A DNA stretch of 6,141 nucleotides from Clostridia bacterium (GTDB lineage: Bacteria; Bacillota_A; Clostridia; Christensenellales; Aristaeellaceae), in NCBI GenBank assembly GCA_009783365.1, contig WRHG01000116.1, positions 1 through 6,141 of the forward strand. Direction: 5' to 3'. Of the stretch, positions 1-5,564 are shown piece by piece; position 1 is the first letter of the stretch, and each line of letters opens with the position of its first letter. A program made the position numbers and the translations under genes. The notes under the pieces are model-generated. The model saw nothing but the letters and a program-made list of their open reading frames with translations. It was not told the DNA's origin and did not search any database.

Positions 1-251
1 ATGGCTTCGGTTGCCTCGAAGGCTTTCGCCCCGGAGGTGGTCATGCCAAAGGGGAAACCGATCGCAGCGTCCACTTTTACCGTACTGCCCGCCAAAAATG
101 CCGCCGCATCCTTTACGCGGGAAGGCATCACGGCTACAGCGGCGTATCCGTTGGCTTTTGCTTCGTCGCAGAGTTGTTTTAGGTCCGCCAGCGTGGTCTC
201 CGGTTCCAACAGAGCGGCGTCCAGCATGGAAGCGTAGCTTTGGAGGGCCAT
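1..251 (-). CDS. deoC: Deoxyribose-phosphate aldolase (DeoC) family protein, N-terminal 83 codons, truncated by window edge
   Basis: Reading the minus strand from an ATG at 251 gives 83 codons with no stop, running off the low-coordinate edge. The translation has the DeoC N-terminal pattern: LDAALLEPETT at residues 10-20 (family usually DHTLL-P--T), LCDEA at 27-31, AAVAVMP at 37-43, GSTVKV at 55-60 and IGFPFG at 64-69, then a TT--K--E block. DeoC enzymes are class I TIM-barrel aldolases that classically split 2-deoxyribose 5-phosphate into glyceraldehyde 3-phosphate and acetaldehyde in the cytoplasm. The Schiff-base lysine lies outside the window, so activity cannot be judged. The start is supported by AAGGAGG at 264-270, a rather long 12 bases before the ATG, and by the absence of ATG, GTG or TTG in frame in the stretch upstream that I read, back to about 314. 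Two usual residues differ: His in DHT is Ala12, and the Cys of the C-V-P motif is Ala40. It follows the permease gene by 105 bases and is probably in the same operon. A relative with a different aldol substrate is possible. Confidence 0.85.
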   Translation of the reverse strand, partial: MALQSYASMLDAALLEPETTLADLKQLCDEAKANGYAAVAVMPSRVKDAAAFLAGSTVKVDAAIGFPFGMTTSGAKAFEATEA

Positions 252-305
252 ATCCGCCGGATCCCTCCTTCCATGCCGTATTGTTTTGGATAAACACCTT
301 GCTTT

Positions 306-320
306 GATGTCATTAACATC
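306..320. repeat. Short inverted repeat upstream of the DeoC-family gene
   Basis: The gap between the permease stop and the aldolase start contains GATGT-CATTA-ACATC, two perfect 5-base arms around a 5-base centre, about 55 bases before the aldolase ATG. It could be a small operator or mean nothing; arms this short occur by chance. The rest of the 105-base gap holds a GC-rich 5-base hairpin near 330-343 without a following T-run, and no convincing promoter. The simplest reading is read-through from the permease gene. Confidence 0.2.
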
Positions 321-356
321 CCTGGCGGGCGCGCTGCGCGCTCTCTTTTGCGTTCA

Positions 357-1337
357 TTACTTTTGGCCCTTTTTCGACTGCAACAGCACCGCCACAAGGA
401 TGATGGAGCCCTTTACCAGGCCTGTGAGGAAGGGCGGGATGCGCGCCGCGATCAGCAGGCTTTCAATCAGTTGCAAGGACAATGCGCCAAAAAATGTACC
501 CGCGATGCGTCCGCGGCCGCCGCTGAAGGACGTTCCGCCGATGATCGCCGCGGCGATGGCGTCCAGCTCGTACCCCACGCCCGCCGTGGCCGCCGTTACC
601 GAGGAGAGGCGGGAGGAGAACAGGAAGGAGGTGATACCCACCATCAGGCCCAGCAGCATGTAAATCTTCATCTTAACCCGGTTGACGCTGACGCCGGCCA
701 GCCGCGCCGCCGTTTCGTTGGAGCCCACGGCGTATACGTACCGGCCGAACTTGGTTTGGGTGGCGATCACCGCCATGATCACCGCGAGCACCACAAAGAC
801 AAAAGCCAGGTTGGGGATGCCCAGCGTGCTCCCCGCCGCGATCATGCGGAAGGAGGCCAGAATGTCGCTGTCAACGCTGAACGGACCGCCCTGTCCCAAC
901 TGCACGATCACGGAACGGAAGATGGAGGTGGTGGCCAGGGTAACGATAAAGGGGGCGATTTTGCCCTTGGTAATGAAGAAGCCGTTTAGGCTGCACATCA
1001 GCACCGAGAATACCAGGCAAAACAGCAGCATCAAAACGGGCGACTTTGTGTAGTTAAGCACCACCACGCCCAGGCCGGCGGTGATGGCGATGTTCGAACC
1101 CACGGACAGATCGATCATGCCGGCGATGATCACCAGCGTCATGCCCAGGGCCAGGATACCCCTGATGGTGGATTGCATCACCAGGGTGGAAAGGCTGCTG
1201 TAGCTCAGGTAGCCCGGGTTGATCACCAGCATGAGGACCAGCAGCAGCAGGAAAGATAAAATATAGGTGTGGTTGGTATACACGTACTTGAATTTCCCCA
1301 GCAGGTCCACGCGCCTTTCGGTCGTCTTTACGCTCAT
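357..1337 (-). CDS. Sugar ABC transporter permease, RbsC/BPD_transp_2 type
   Basis: A 326-residue, strongly hydrophobic protein that forms the inner-membrane channel of the sugar importer, presumably as a homodimer. Its length matches RbsC-type permeases. After a short charged N-terminus (residues 1-22) a series of membrane segments follows. Family landmarks are GMTLVIIAGMIDLSVGS (65-81), NGFFITKGKIAPFIVTLAT (118-136), the cytoplasmic coupling segment AVGSNETAARLAGVSV (203-218, the EAA-like loop that contacts the ATPase) and AIIGGTSFSGGRGRIAGT (264-281). The start is secure: ATG at 1337 overlaps the ATPase stop by 4 bases (ATGA), and a GGAGGTG ribosome site lies just upstream, inside the ATPase gene. 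The overlap indicates translational coupling and matched amounts of both proteins. The gene ends with TAA directly followed by TGA. Substrate cannot be read from the sequence: ribose, galactose, xylose, allose and inositol systems all use this family. Confidence 0.95.
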   Translation of the reverse strand: MSVKTTERRVDLLGKFKYVYTNHTYILSFLLLLVLMLVINPGYLSYSSLSTLVMQSTIRGILALGMTLVIIAGMIDLSVGSNIAITAGLGVVVLNYTKSPVLMLLFCLVFSVLMCSLNGFFITKGKIAPFIVTLATTSIFRSVIVQLGQGGPFSVDSDILASFRMIAAGSTLGIPNLAFVFVVLAVIMAVIATQTKFGRYVYAVGSNETAARLAGVSVNRVKMKIYMLLGLMVGITSFLFSSRLSSVTAATAGVGYELDAIAAAIIGGTSFSGGRGRIAGTFFGALSLQLIESLLIAARIPPFLTGLVKGSIILVAVLLQSKKGQK

Positions 1338-2830
1338 TGTGCCACCTCCAAATTTGCGCCTGTGGAATAGTACATCATTTTTGATTCGGTCAGCTCATCG
1401 CGGGACATTTCCGCGTTCACTTTTCCCTTGTACATCACGACACACCGATCACATACGCGGTAAATCTCGGGGAATTCGGCGCTGAAGATCACAATGCTCT
1501 TGCCGGCCTGCGCCAGTTGGTTGATGAGTTTGTAAATCTCAAACTTGGCTCCGACATCAATTCCCTGGGTGGGATTATCCAGTATGTATAGATCCGCATC
1601 GATTTCCAGCCATCTGGACAGCACCACTTTCTGTTGATTTCCGCCGGAGAGGGAAGTGATGAAGTTGTCCGGGCTGCCGAATCTGATATTCGTAATCTGA
1701 ACCATTTCGTGAAAACGGCTCAGCTCTTCTTTCTTTTTGATAAACAACTTTTTGTGGGATTTCACGAAGAAAGCCATGGAGGTATTGTTGAGAATGGAAA
1801 GATCTGGCAAGACAGACCTTTCCTTGCGGCTGCGGGGCACCATGCCGACGCCCGCCTTCATCACCGCGCCGATGCTCCTTAGCTGCAGCGGCTTTCCGTG
1901 GAGCATAATGGCGCCGCCGGTGAGCTTTCGCACACCGAACAGGCTCTCGGATAATTCGCCGTGGCCGGCGCCGAATAGCCCGGTGACGGCAACCACTTCC
2001 CCCTGCTTTACCGAAAAGGAGATGTCTCGGAAAAAGGGTTCGCAGGAAAGGTTCTCCGCCTCCAATACCACCTCGTCCGTGGATACGGTGCCGCCGTGCT
2101 CCACATCCACCACGCTGCGGCCCACCAGCAAATCGGTCATTTGCTGCTCGTTGATGTCCTTGAACTCACCGCTTTGGATAAAGCGGCCGTCCCGCAATAC
2201 GGTGTACCGGTCGCAGATGGCAAACAACTCGGGCATTTTGTGGGAAATGTAGATCATGCTGACCCCTTCCGACTTCAACTTGCGCATCAGGCCGAAAAGC
2301 ACCTCAATTTCTTTGTTGGTGAGAGAGGTGGTGGGCTCGTCCATGATGATAAGCCGGGTGTCGAACATGATGGATTTGGCGATTTCAACCAGCTGCCGCC
2401 GGGAGGTATCCAAATCGCGGATATAGGCGGTGGGGTCGATATCCAGGTTGATCCGGGCCATCAGCTCGGCGCATTCCTTGATCATTTGCTTTTTGTTTAA
2501 AAAGCCATATTTTTTGGTGAGTTCCCCGGCCAAAAAAATATTTTCGTACACCCGCAAATCCTCGATTACGCTCAGCTCCTGGTGGATAAAGCGAATGCCA
2601 TGCTGCATCGCCTTGTGCATGGTCATATCGCCCGCGTCTTGCCCATCGATACAGATTTTGCCGGCGGCAGGCTTGAGTATTCCGGCCAGGATGTTCATCA
2701 ACGTAGACTTGCCCGCGCCGTTCTCGCCCAGCAAGCCGTGGATTTCCTTGTCCGCCACTTCAAAATGGACATCAATCAGCGCTTGGAACTCTCCAAAAAA
2801 CATGGATATATTTTCCATTTTTAGGTCCAT
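1334..2830 (-). CDS. Sugar ABC transporter ATP-binding protein, RbsA/MglA type (two fused nucleotide-binding domains)
   Basis: A 498-residue cytoplasmic ATPase with two tandem nucleotide-binding domains, as in RbsA, MglA and XylG, which energises the permease encoded next. Domain 1 (about 1-240) has Walker A GENGAGKS (35-42), Q-loop HQE (83-85), Walker B with catalytic Glu IIMDEPTTSL (161-170) and the switch His in ISHK (195-198); its signature is degenerate (DTSRRQ, 141-146). Domain 2 (about 254-490) is the reverse: intact signature LSGGNQQKV (394-402), degenerate Walker A GLFGAGHGE (284-292, no GKS/T), and Walker B ending LDNPTQG (417-423), with Asn where the family usually has Glu. One composite site (Walker A/B of domain 1 with the signature of domain 2) is therefore complete, and the other is degenerate at all three elements. 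The start ATG at 2830 is preceded by AGGAG at 7-base spacing. It lies 119 bases after the binding-protein gene, beyond two stem-loops, and overlaps the permease gene by 4 bases. Confidence 0.96.
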   Translation of the reverse strand: MDLKMENISMFFGEFQALIDVHFEVADKEIHGLLGENGAGKSTLMNILAGILKPAAGKICIDGQDAGDMTMHKAMQHGIRFIHQELSVIEDLRVYENIFLAGELTKKYGFLNKKQMIKECAELMARINLDIDPTAYIRDLDTSRRQLVEIAKSIMFDTRLIIMDEPTTSLTNKEIEVLFGLMRKLKSEGVSMIYISHKMPELFAICDRYTVLRDGRFIQSGEFKDINEQQMTDLLVGRSVVDVEHGGTVSTDEVVLEAENLSCEPFFRDISFSVKQGEVVAVTGLFGAGHGELSESLFGVRKLTGGAIMLHGKPLQLRSIGAVMKAGVGMVPRSRKERSVLPDLSILNNTSMAFFVKSHKKLFIKKKEELSRFHEMVQITNIRFGSPDNFITSLSGGNQQKVVLSRWLEIDADLYILDNPTQGIDVGAKFEIYKLINQLAQAGKSIVIFSAEFPEIYRVCDRCVVMYKGKVNAEMSRDELTESKMMYYSTGANLEVAQ

Positions 2831-2869
2831 GTCATCACTCCTGCGCTATGGATATAGCAATCAAAATTC

Positions 2870-2902
2870 CAGCATTCCGGCGGCCGGGCCGCCGGAATGC
2901 TG
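2870..2902 (-). terminator. Perfect 15-bp stem-loop between binding-protein and ATPase genes (attenuator or mRNA-stabilising hairpin)
   Basis: Arms CAGCATTCCGGCGGC (2870-2884) and its exact complement (2888-2902) flank a 3-base loop. Read as minus-strand RNA, the stem is followed by GAAUUUUGA, a short, offset U-run, so it resembles a weak intrinsic terminator through which transcription could partly continue into the ATPase gene. In binding-protein transport operons, hairpins at this place commonly leave more binding-protein mRNA than downstream mRNA; that role here is inferred from position and structure. Confidence 0.8.
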
Positions 2903-2922
2903 TTTGTGTAAGCCATGCTGCG

Positions 2923-2942
2923 CGCCCACCTTGCGGAGGGCG
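2923..2942 (-). terminator. Second stem-loop with GCAA tetraloop, just after the binding-protein stop
   Basis: As minus-strand RNA this reads CGCCCUCC-GCAA-GGUGGGCG: an 8-position stem with one U-U mismatch and a GNRA-type tetraloop (GCAA), beginning 7 bases after the binding-protein TAA. There is no U-run after it, so it is more likely an mRNA 3'-end stabiliser than a terminator. It sits 20 bases upstream of the larger hairpin at 2870-2902, giving two structures in tandem. Confidence 0.6.
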
Positions 2943-2949
2943 GAAGCTC

Positions 2950-3966
2950 TTAGTACTTCACGTCCTGCTCAACCAATTTTTCCGGATTGTCGAGGTATTC
3001 CTGGTAATTATCCAAGGTGATATGGATGTAACCGATTTTGACCACCTTGGGCACTTCGTTGCCGCTGACCACGTCGTAGCCTATGGCTACGCCCCAGGCG
3101 GTGACGGCCGGGGATACGAACACCAGGTTGTGGGTGATGCCGAAATTATCCATCAGATCCTTGGTGATGGCCACATCGGCTTCAAACGAGCCCATGCCGG
3201 CCCAAGCTTTGAGGTTGGCTAAACTGGCGGGGCCGTTATAGTCTTGCAGCGCATCGTACGCGCCCTGTGTGCATGCGCCGTCGTGGGTGAAGACGGCGTC
3301 GATGGACTCCACCATATCTTTGGGGCTGTCAATCAGGAAGCTCTGCATGTAATCCATGCTGGCCGCGCGCTGCCAGTTGGTAGACCAAGCCTGCACGATT
3401 TCGATGTTCTCATGCTTTGTAGCGTTAAATCCATCGGTACGTACGGTGGATGCGGTAGACAGGTCGCCCTTGAACTCCAGAATCTTGATGGTCTCGCCGG
3501 CCTCCAGCCTGTCCGCGAAAAACTCATTCAGAAAGCGGGCTGAGGCGGCGCCATATTCAAAGTTGTCCATGTCCGATTCGCAAACCGGATCGATGTCGGG
3601 GATCAGGCGGTCGAACACCACCAGGTTGATGCCGGCGTCAATCACCTTTTGGGCTCCGGCGCGCAGGGGAGCGCCGTCGTGAGGCCATAGCACGATGGTA
3701 TCCATGCCCTCTTCGGCAATGAGTTCATCCAATTGGCTGTTCTGCAGCTCGGCGTCGGCTGAGGTGATTAACTGCCAATCCACGTCGGGATGATCGGCGG
3801 CGCCTTTCTCCAGATTCACTTGGGCGCCCTGAACGGCTCCCGCCATGAATTCATGGGTGGCGTTGGGCATCAAGAAGCGGTACTTCTTTACGCCCTCGGC
3901 GCCGGCTACGCTCACCATTGCCAACACCAATACGAGTACCAGGAAGATCGCGAGCAACTTTTTCAT
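2950..3966 (-). CDS. Sugar ABC transporter substrate-binding protein, ribose/galactose-binding type (Peripla_BP_4-like)
   Basis: A 338-residue exported binding protein that would capture the substrate outside the membrane and deliver it to the permease. Residues 1-23 form a signal peptide: MKK, a long Leu/Val core and AGA before the probable cut ahead of Glu24. There is no lipobox cysteine, so it is not predicted to be a lipoprotein. The mature part follows the type I periplasmic-binding fold: an N-lobe strand with PNATHEFMAGAVQGAQ (34-49), LWPHDGAPLRAGAQKVIDAG (93-112) leading to NLVVFDR (114-120), the hinge-side segment GDLSTASTVRTDGF (167-180), and THDGACTQGAYDAL (227-240), equivalent to the D-G-x-A-x-G-A-x-x-A-L motif of ribose- and galactose-binding proteins. 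Start ATG at 3966 has a strong AAGGAGG site. The gene is flanked by a 167-base leader and two 3' hairpins, which suggests higher expression than the ATPase and permease. Ligand identity cannot be assigned. Confidence 0.94.
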   Translation of the reverse strand: MKKLLAIFLVLVLVLAMVSVAGAEGVKKYRFLMPNATHEFMAGAVQGAQVNLEKGAADHPDVDWQLITSADAELQNSQLDELIAEEGMDTIVLWPHDGAPLRAGAQKVIDAGINLVVFDRLIPDIDPVCESDMDNFEYGAASARFLNEFFADRLEAGETIKILEFKGDLSTASTVRTDGFNATKHENIEIVQAWSTNWQRAASMDYMQSFLIDSPKDMVESIDAVFTHDGACTQGAYDALQDYNGPASLANLKAWAGMGSFEADVAITKDLMDNFGITHNLVFVSPAVTAWGVAIGYDVVSGNEVPKVVKIGYIHITLDNYQEYLDNPEKLVEQDVKY

Positions 3967-4133
3967 GGATTCTCCTCCTTTTTTGCCCTTTTTGGGCTTG
4001 GGTTGGGTTTTTTATTTCAACGAAGCCCGGCTTGAATTTGAACCGGCTGCCTCGCCGAAGCCGTCTGTATATTACGCCATCGCCTCGTCCTTCATGGCCG
4101 CGTCATTGGCATCGTTCCGGTTATCCCGACCAG
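3967..4133 (-). promoter_or_regulatory. Leader region of the binding-protein gene: inverted repeats, A-rich tract, weak possible promoter
   Basis: This 167-base gap has no gene. In the minus sense it holds a 5-base stem CGGCT/AGCCG around 4044-4063, an overlapping imperfect repeat (AGCCCGG at 4024-4030 against CCGGCT at 4043-4048, plus-strand letters), then a purine/A-rich tract with GCCC-AAAAA-GGGC, and finally AAGGAGG before the binding-protein ATG. The overlapping repeats could form alternative structures. A poor promoter match, TTCAAA (4037-4042) with 17-base spacing to TGAAAT (4014-4019), scores 4/6 in each hexamer and may be chance. No U-run terminator follows the upstream gene, so read-through from the promoter at 5489-5517 is likely. 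Confidence 0.35.
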
Positions 4134-5456
4134 TCAGCGCATGCCAAGCGTGTCGCAGGCAACATCGGTAAGGAGCGATCGGCAGAAATCCAGGGCCTGC
4201 GAAAGGGTGTAGCGGCCGGCGTTGACGCGCCGGGTCATTACGTCCGCCATGACGCCTCGGATGAACATCGCCTTGCCGTATGCCCAGTCCAGGCAGTATG
4301 CGTCGGTAAAGAAACCCACTTGCTTGTTAATGGGAATCATGTCCAACCGTTCCTCCATCACCTGAGCGATAAAGCCGGGATAAAAGTTATGCCACCAGTA
4401 GCCAAAGGCATAAAGGTTGGGCAGTTCCCGAACCAGGGTGCAAAGCGCTTGATTCTGGGACGCATTCGCCAGGAACACCTGAAACTTCAAGTTTTTGTGC
4501 CGGCTGACGATGGCGGCCAGATCAAACAGGGTATCGCCGCGCAGTTTGCTGCCGCTTTCGTAGGGCAGCGGTTCCGCCCCCACGGCAAATTGTACCACCC
4601 CTCCGTTGTTGCGCCGTTCCACCTCGACAAGGAACAACTCCAGCAGGTATGAGGAATACGTGTCCCGCTCCTGTATGCCCGCGTTGCCGCGCCGGTCCAG
4701 AGCGGCCTGCATCTCTTCATCGGAGACGATCCGGTAGCGGATGTCGGTGGAAAGGCTTTGCGGAACCGCCAGAATCTCGCCAAAGGGGATGAGTTCGACA
4801 TAGTGGCGCATCGCGTCCGCGGCATCCTGTACGGTACGGATGGGTCGGGACACTTTGGGCGCTTCGGTGATGGTCACCGGCAGCGGCGCGCCGGTTTCGC
4901 ACTTGTCCCACGTTACTTCCAGTTCCAGCAAGGCGGTATCAAACTGGCCCCACTGGCAGCGGGCAAAAAAAGCCCATTCAAGCGCATATTGCAAAATGTC
5001 GTCGGCGCTTCCGTCGCCCCGCCGCCACAATTCGGTGGAAAGGCTTCGGATGTTGGCCCGGCGGAGGATTTCTCGCGGCCATTGTGGATCTTTTGCCCTT
5101 TCCCGAATGATGCTGTGCAGGGTATGCCAATTGTCCGAGGTAATAGGCGCTTCCCAGCCGTACAGATCCTTGAGGATGGTTTTGCATATGTGAAAGCAAC
5201 TGGTGTTCTGGATGTGAGGCAGGTAAGGAAGGGCGCGTTCCATGCGATAGGAAATCTCCGCCTCGTCCGGCTCCTCGGAAAGCCGTTCACCGTCAGGGCA
5301 GCCGCCGCTGTACAGCTCCGATACAATCATATGGTACAGCAGCACGTCGTGCAGGCCGCGAGCGGTCAAGTGCCTTGCGTCCACATGGGTGTGAGCATCC
5401 AATGCCGGAAGCGTCAGAATACCTTTCAGCACCTCTTCCCGTCGTACCTGCGTCAC
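4134..5456 (-). CDS. UxaC-like amidohydrolase-superfamily protein, divergent uronate isomerase relative
   Basis: A 440-residue cytoplasmic protein whose overall plan follows uronate isomerase (UxaC, about 470 residues), an amidohydrolase-superfamily TIM barrel that interconverts hexuronates and ketouronates. Visible landmarks are the strand-1 metal motif DAHTH (20-24, His22/His24), a region resembling UxaC's Y-H-W-T-H-L-E-L segment (about 86-98), YWWHNF (353-358) matching UxaC's GWWFN, and FFTDAYCL (382-389) matching LTDSRSF, with Asp385 as the strand-8 Asp. By eye two expected residues are missing: the His of UxaC's QLHIGA is Ala291 (QFAVGA), and the Arg of TDSR is Tyr387. It may therefore catalyse another reaction. 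I chose GTG at 5456 because AAAGGGGTG lies 8 bases upstream, whereas the ATG at 5480 (448 residues) has no ribosome site and would sit 2-3 bases from the predicted transcription start. The gene leads the transporter genes, probably as their first co-transcribed member. Confidence 0.85.
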   Translation of the reverse strand: MTQVRREEVLKGILTLPALDAHTHVDARHLTARGLHDVLLYHMIVSELYSGGCPDGERLSEEPDEAEISYRMERALPYLPHIQNTSCFHICKTILKDLYGWEAPITSDNWHTLHSIIRERAKDPQWPREILRRANIRSLSTELWRRGDGSADDILQYALEWAFFARCQWGQFDTALLELEVTWDKCETGAPLPVTITEAPKVSRPIRTVQDAADAMRHYVELIPFGEILAVPQSLSTDIRYRIVSDEEMQAALDRRGNAGIQERDTYSSYLLELFLVEVERRNNGGVVQFAVGAEPLPYESGSKLRGDTLFDLAAIVSRHKNLKFQVFLANASQNQALCTLVRELPNLYAFGYWWHNFYPGFIAQVMEERLDMIPINKQVGFFTDAYCLDWAYGKAMFIRGVMADVMTRRVNAGRYTLSQALDFCRSLLTDVACDTLGMR

Positions 5457-5462
5457 TAAATT

Positions 5463-5471
5463 CACCCCTTT
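5463..5471 (-). promoter_or_regulatory. Ribosome-binding site that decides the GTG start of the UxaC-like gene
   Basis: AAAGGGGTG on the minus strand ends with its GGGG core 8 bases before GTG at 5454-5456. The alternative ATG at 5478-5480 is preceded by GCTTTAGTAAA, with no purine-rich site, and this motif would then lie inside the coding sequence. Together with the promoter position it favours the GTG. Confidence 0.6.
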
Positions 5472-5488
5472 ACTCAACATTTTACTAA

Positions 5489-5517
5489 AGCATATCCGTA
5501 AGATAACGCGCTGTCAA
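5489..5517 (-). promoter_or_regulatory. Sigma-70/sigma-A-type promoter TTGACA-17-TATGCT for the UxaC-like/transporter operon
   Basis: On the minus strand a perfect -35 box TTGACA (5512-5517) is followed after exactly 17 bases by TATGCT (5489-5494, 4/6 to TATAAT). The expected transcription start is near 5482-5483, giving a leader of about 26 bases to the GTG at 5456 with the ribosome site inside it. The promoter lies in the 84-base gap after the upstream gene, for which I see no terminator, so some read-through may also occur. Confidence 0.72.
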
Positions 5518-5533
5518 TCCTTTTTGGCAGAAT

Positions 5534-5547
5534 CGTGATCGCTTTCA
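5534..5547 (-). promoter_or_regulatory. cre-like operator (CcpA or other LacI-family site) upstream of the promoter
   Basis: Minus-strand TGAAAGCGATCACG matches the catabolite-responsive element consensus TGWAANCGNTNWCA at 13 of 14 positions (only the final A differs). Its centre is about 58 bases before the predicted transcription start, just upstream of the -35 box. A site there is compatible with either CcpA-type catabolite control or a pathway-specific LacI-family regulator, since both recognise palindromes centred on CG. Position alone does not tell activation from repression. No regulator gene lies in the window. Confidence 0.6.
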
Positions 5548-5564
5548 TTACAATACGCACAGGA

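Noticed and set aside
1..237. Plus-strand frame starting at base 1
   Set aside because: The opposite strand carries unmistakable DeoC motifs over the same bases, so this is an antisense shadow.
261..316. Possible separate promoter for the DeoC-family gene (ATGACA as a -35 box)
   Set aside because: No -10 box better than 3/6 is found at 16-18 base spacing; read-through from the permease is simpler.
330..343. GC-rich hairpin GCGCG/CGCGC after the permease stop as a terminator
   Set aside because: Only a 5-bp stem with a 3-base loop and no U-run on the minus strand; simple GC-repeat sequence explains it.
312..357. Tiny 14-codon minus-strand frame overlapping the permease stop (starts MNAKES)
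   Set aside because: Very short, with no ribosome site of its own beyond coupling to the permease stop and nothing to show that it is translated on purpose.
348..989. Long plus-strand open frame (213 codons) opposite the permease gene
   Set aside because: Its translation is rich in Arg, His, Gly and Asp with no fold-like pattern. It lies entirely antisense to a clear permease and follows from the G+C-rich codon bias of that gene.
3980..4017. Plus-strand hairpin GCCC-TTTTT-GGGC followed by T-rich sequence as an intrinsic terminator
   Set aside because: There is no plus-strand gene upstream to terminate; the T-rich stretch is the complement of the A-rich leader before the binding-protein ribosome site.
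4021..4050. tRNA-like GGTTCAAAT T-loop motif on the minus strand
   Set aside because: The bases on both sides cannot form the T-arm stem, and no acceptor, D or anticodon arms are present.
4076..4133. Possible frameshifted C-terminal extension of the UxaC-like protein (an alternative frame stays open for about 20 codons to a TAA)
   Set aside because: The protein already reaches the expected end of the barrel and a usual family length, and the alternative frame shows no family motif.
3918..5459. Plus-strand open frames of 244 and 233 codons opposite the UxaC-like gene and the binding-protein leader
   Set aside because: They have no family resemblance and no ribosome site of note, and they are antisense to well-supported genes.
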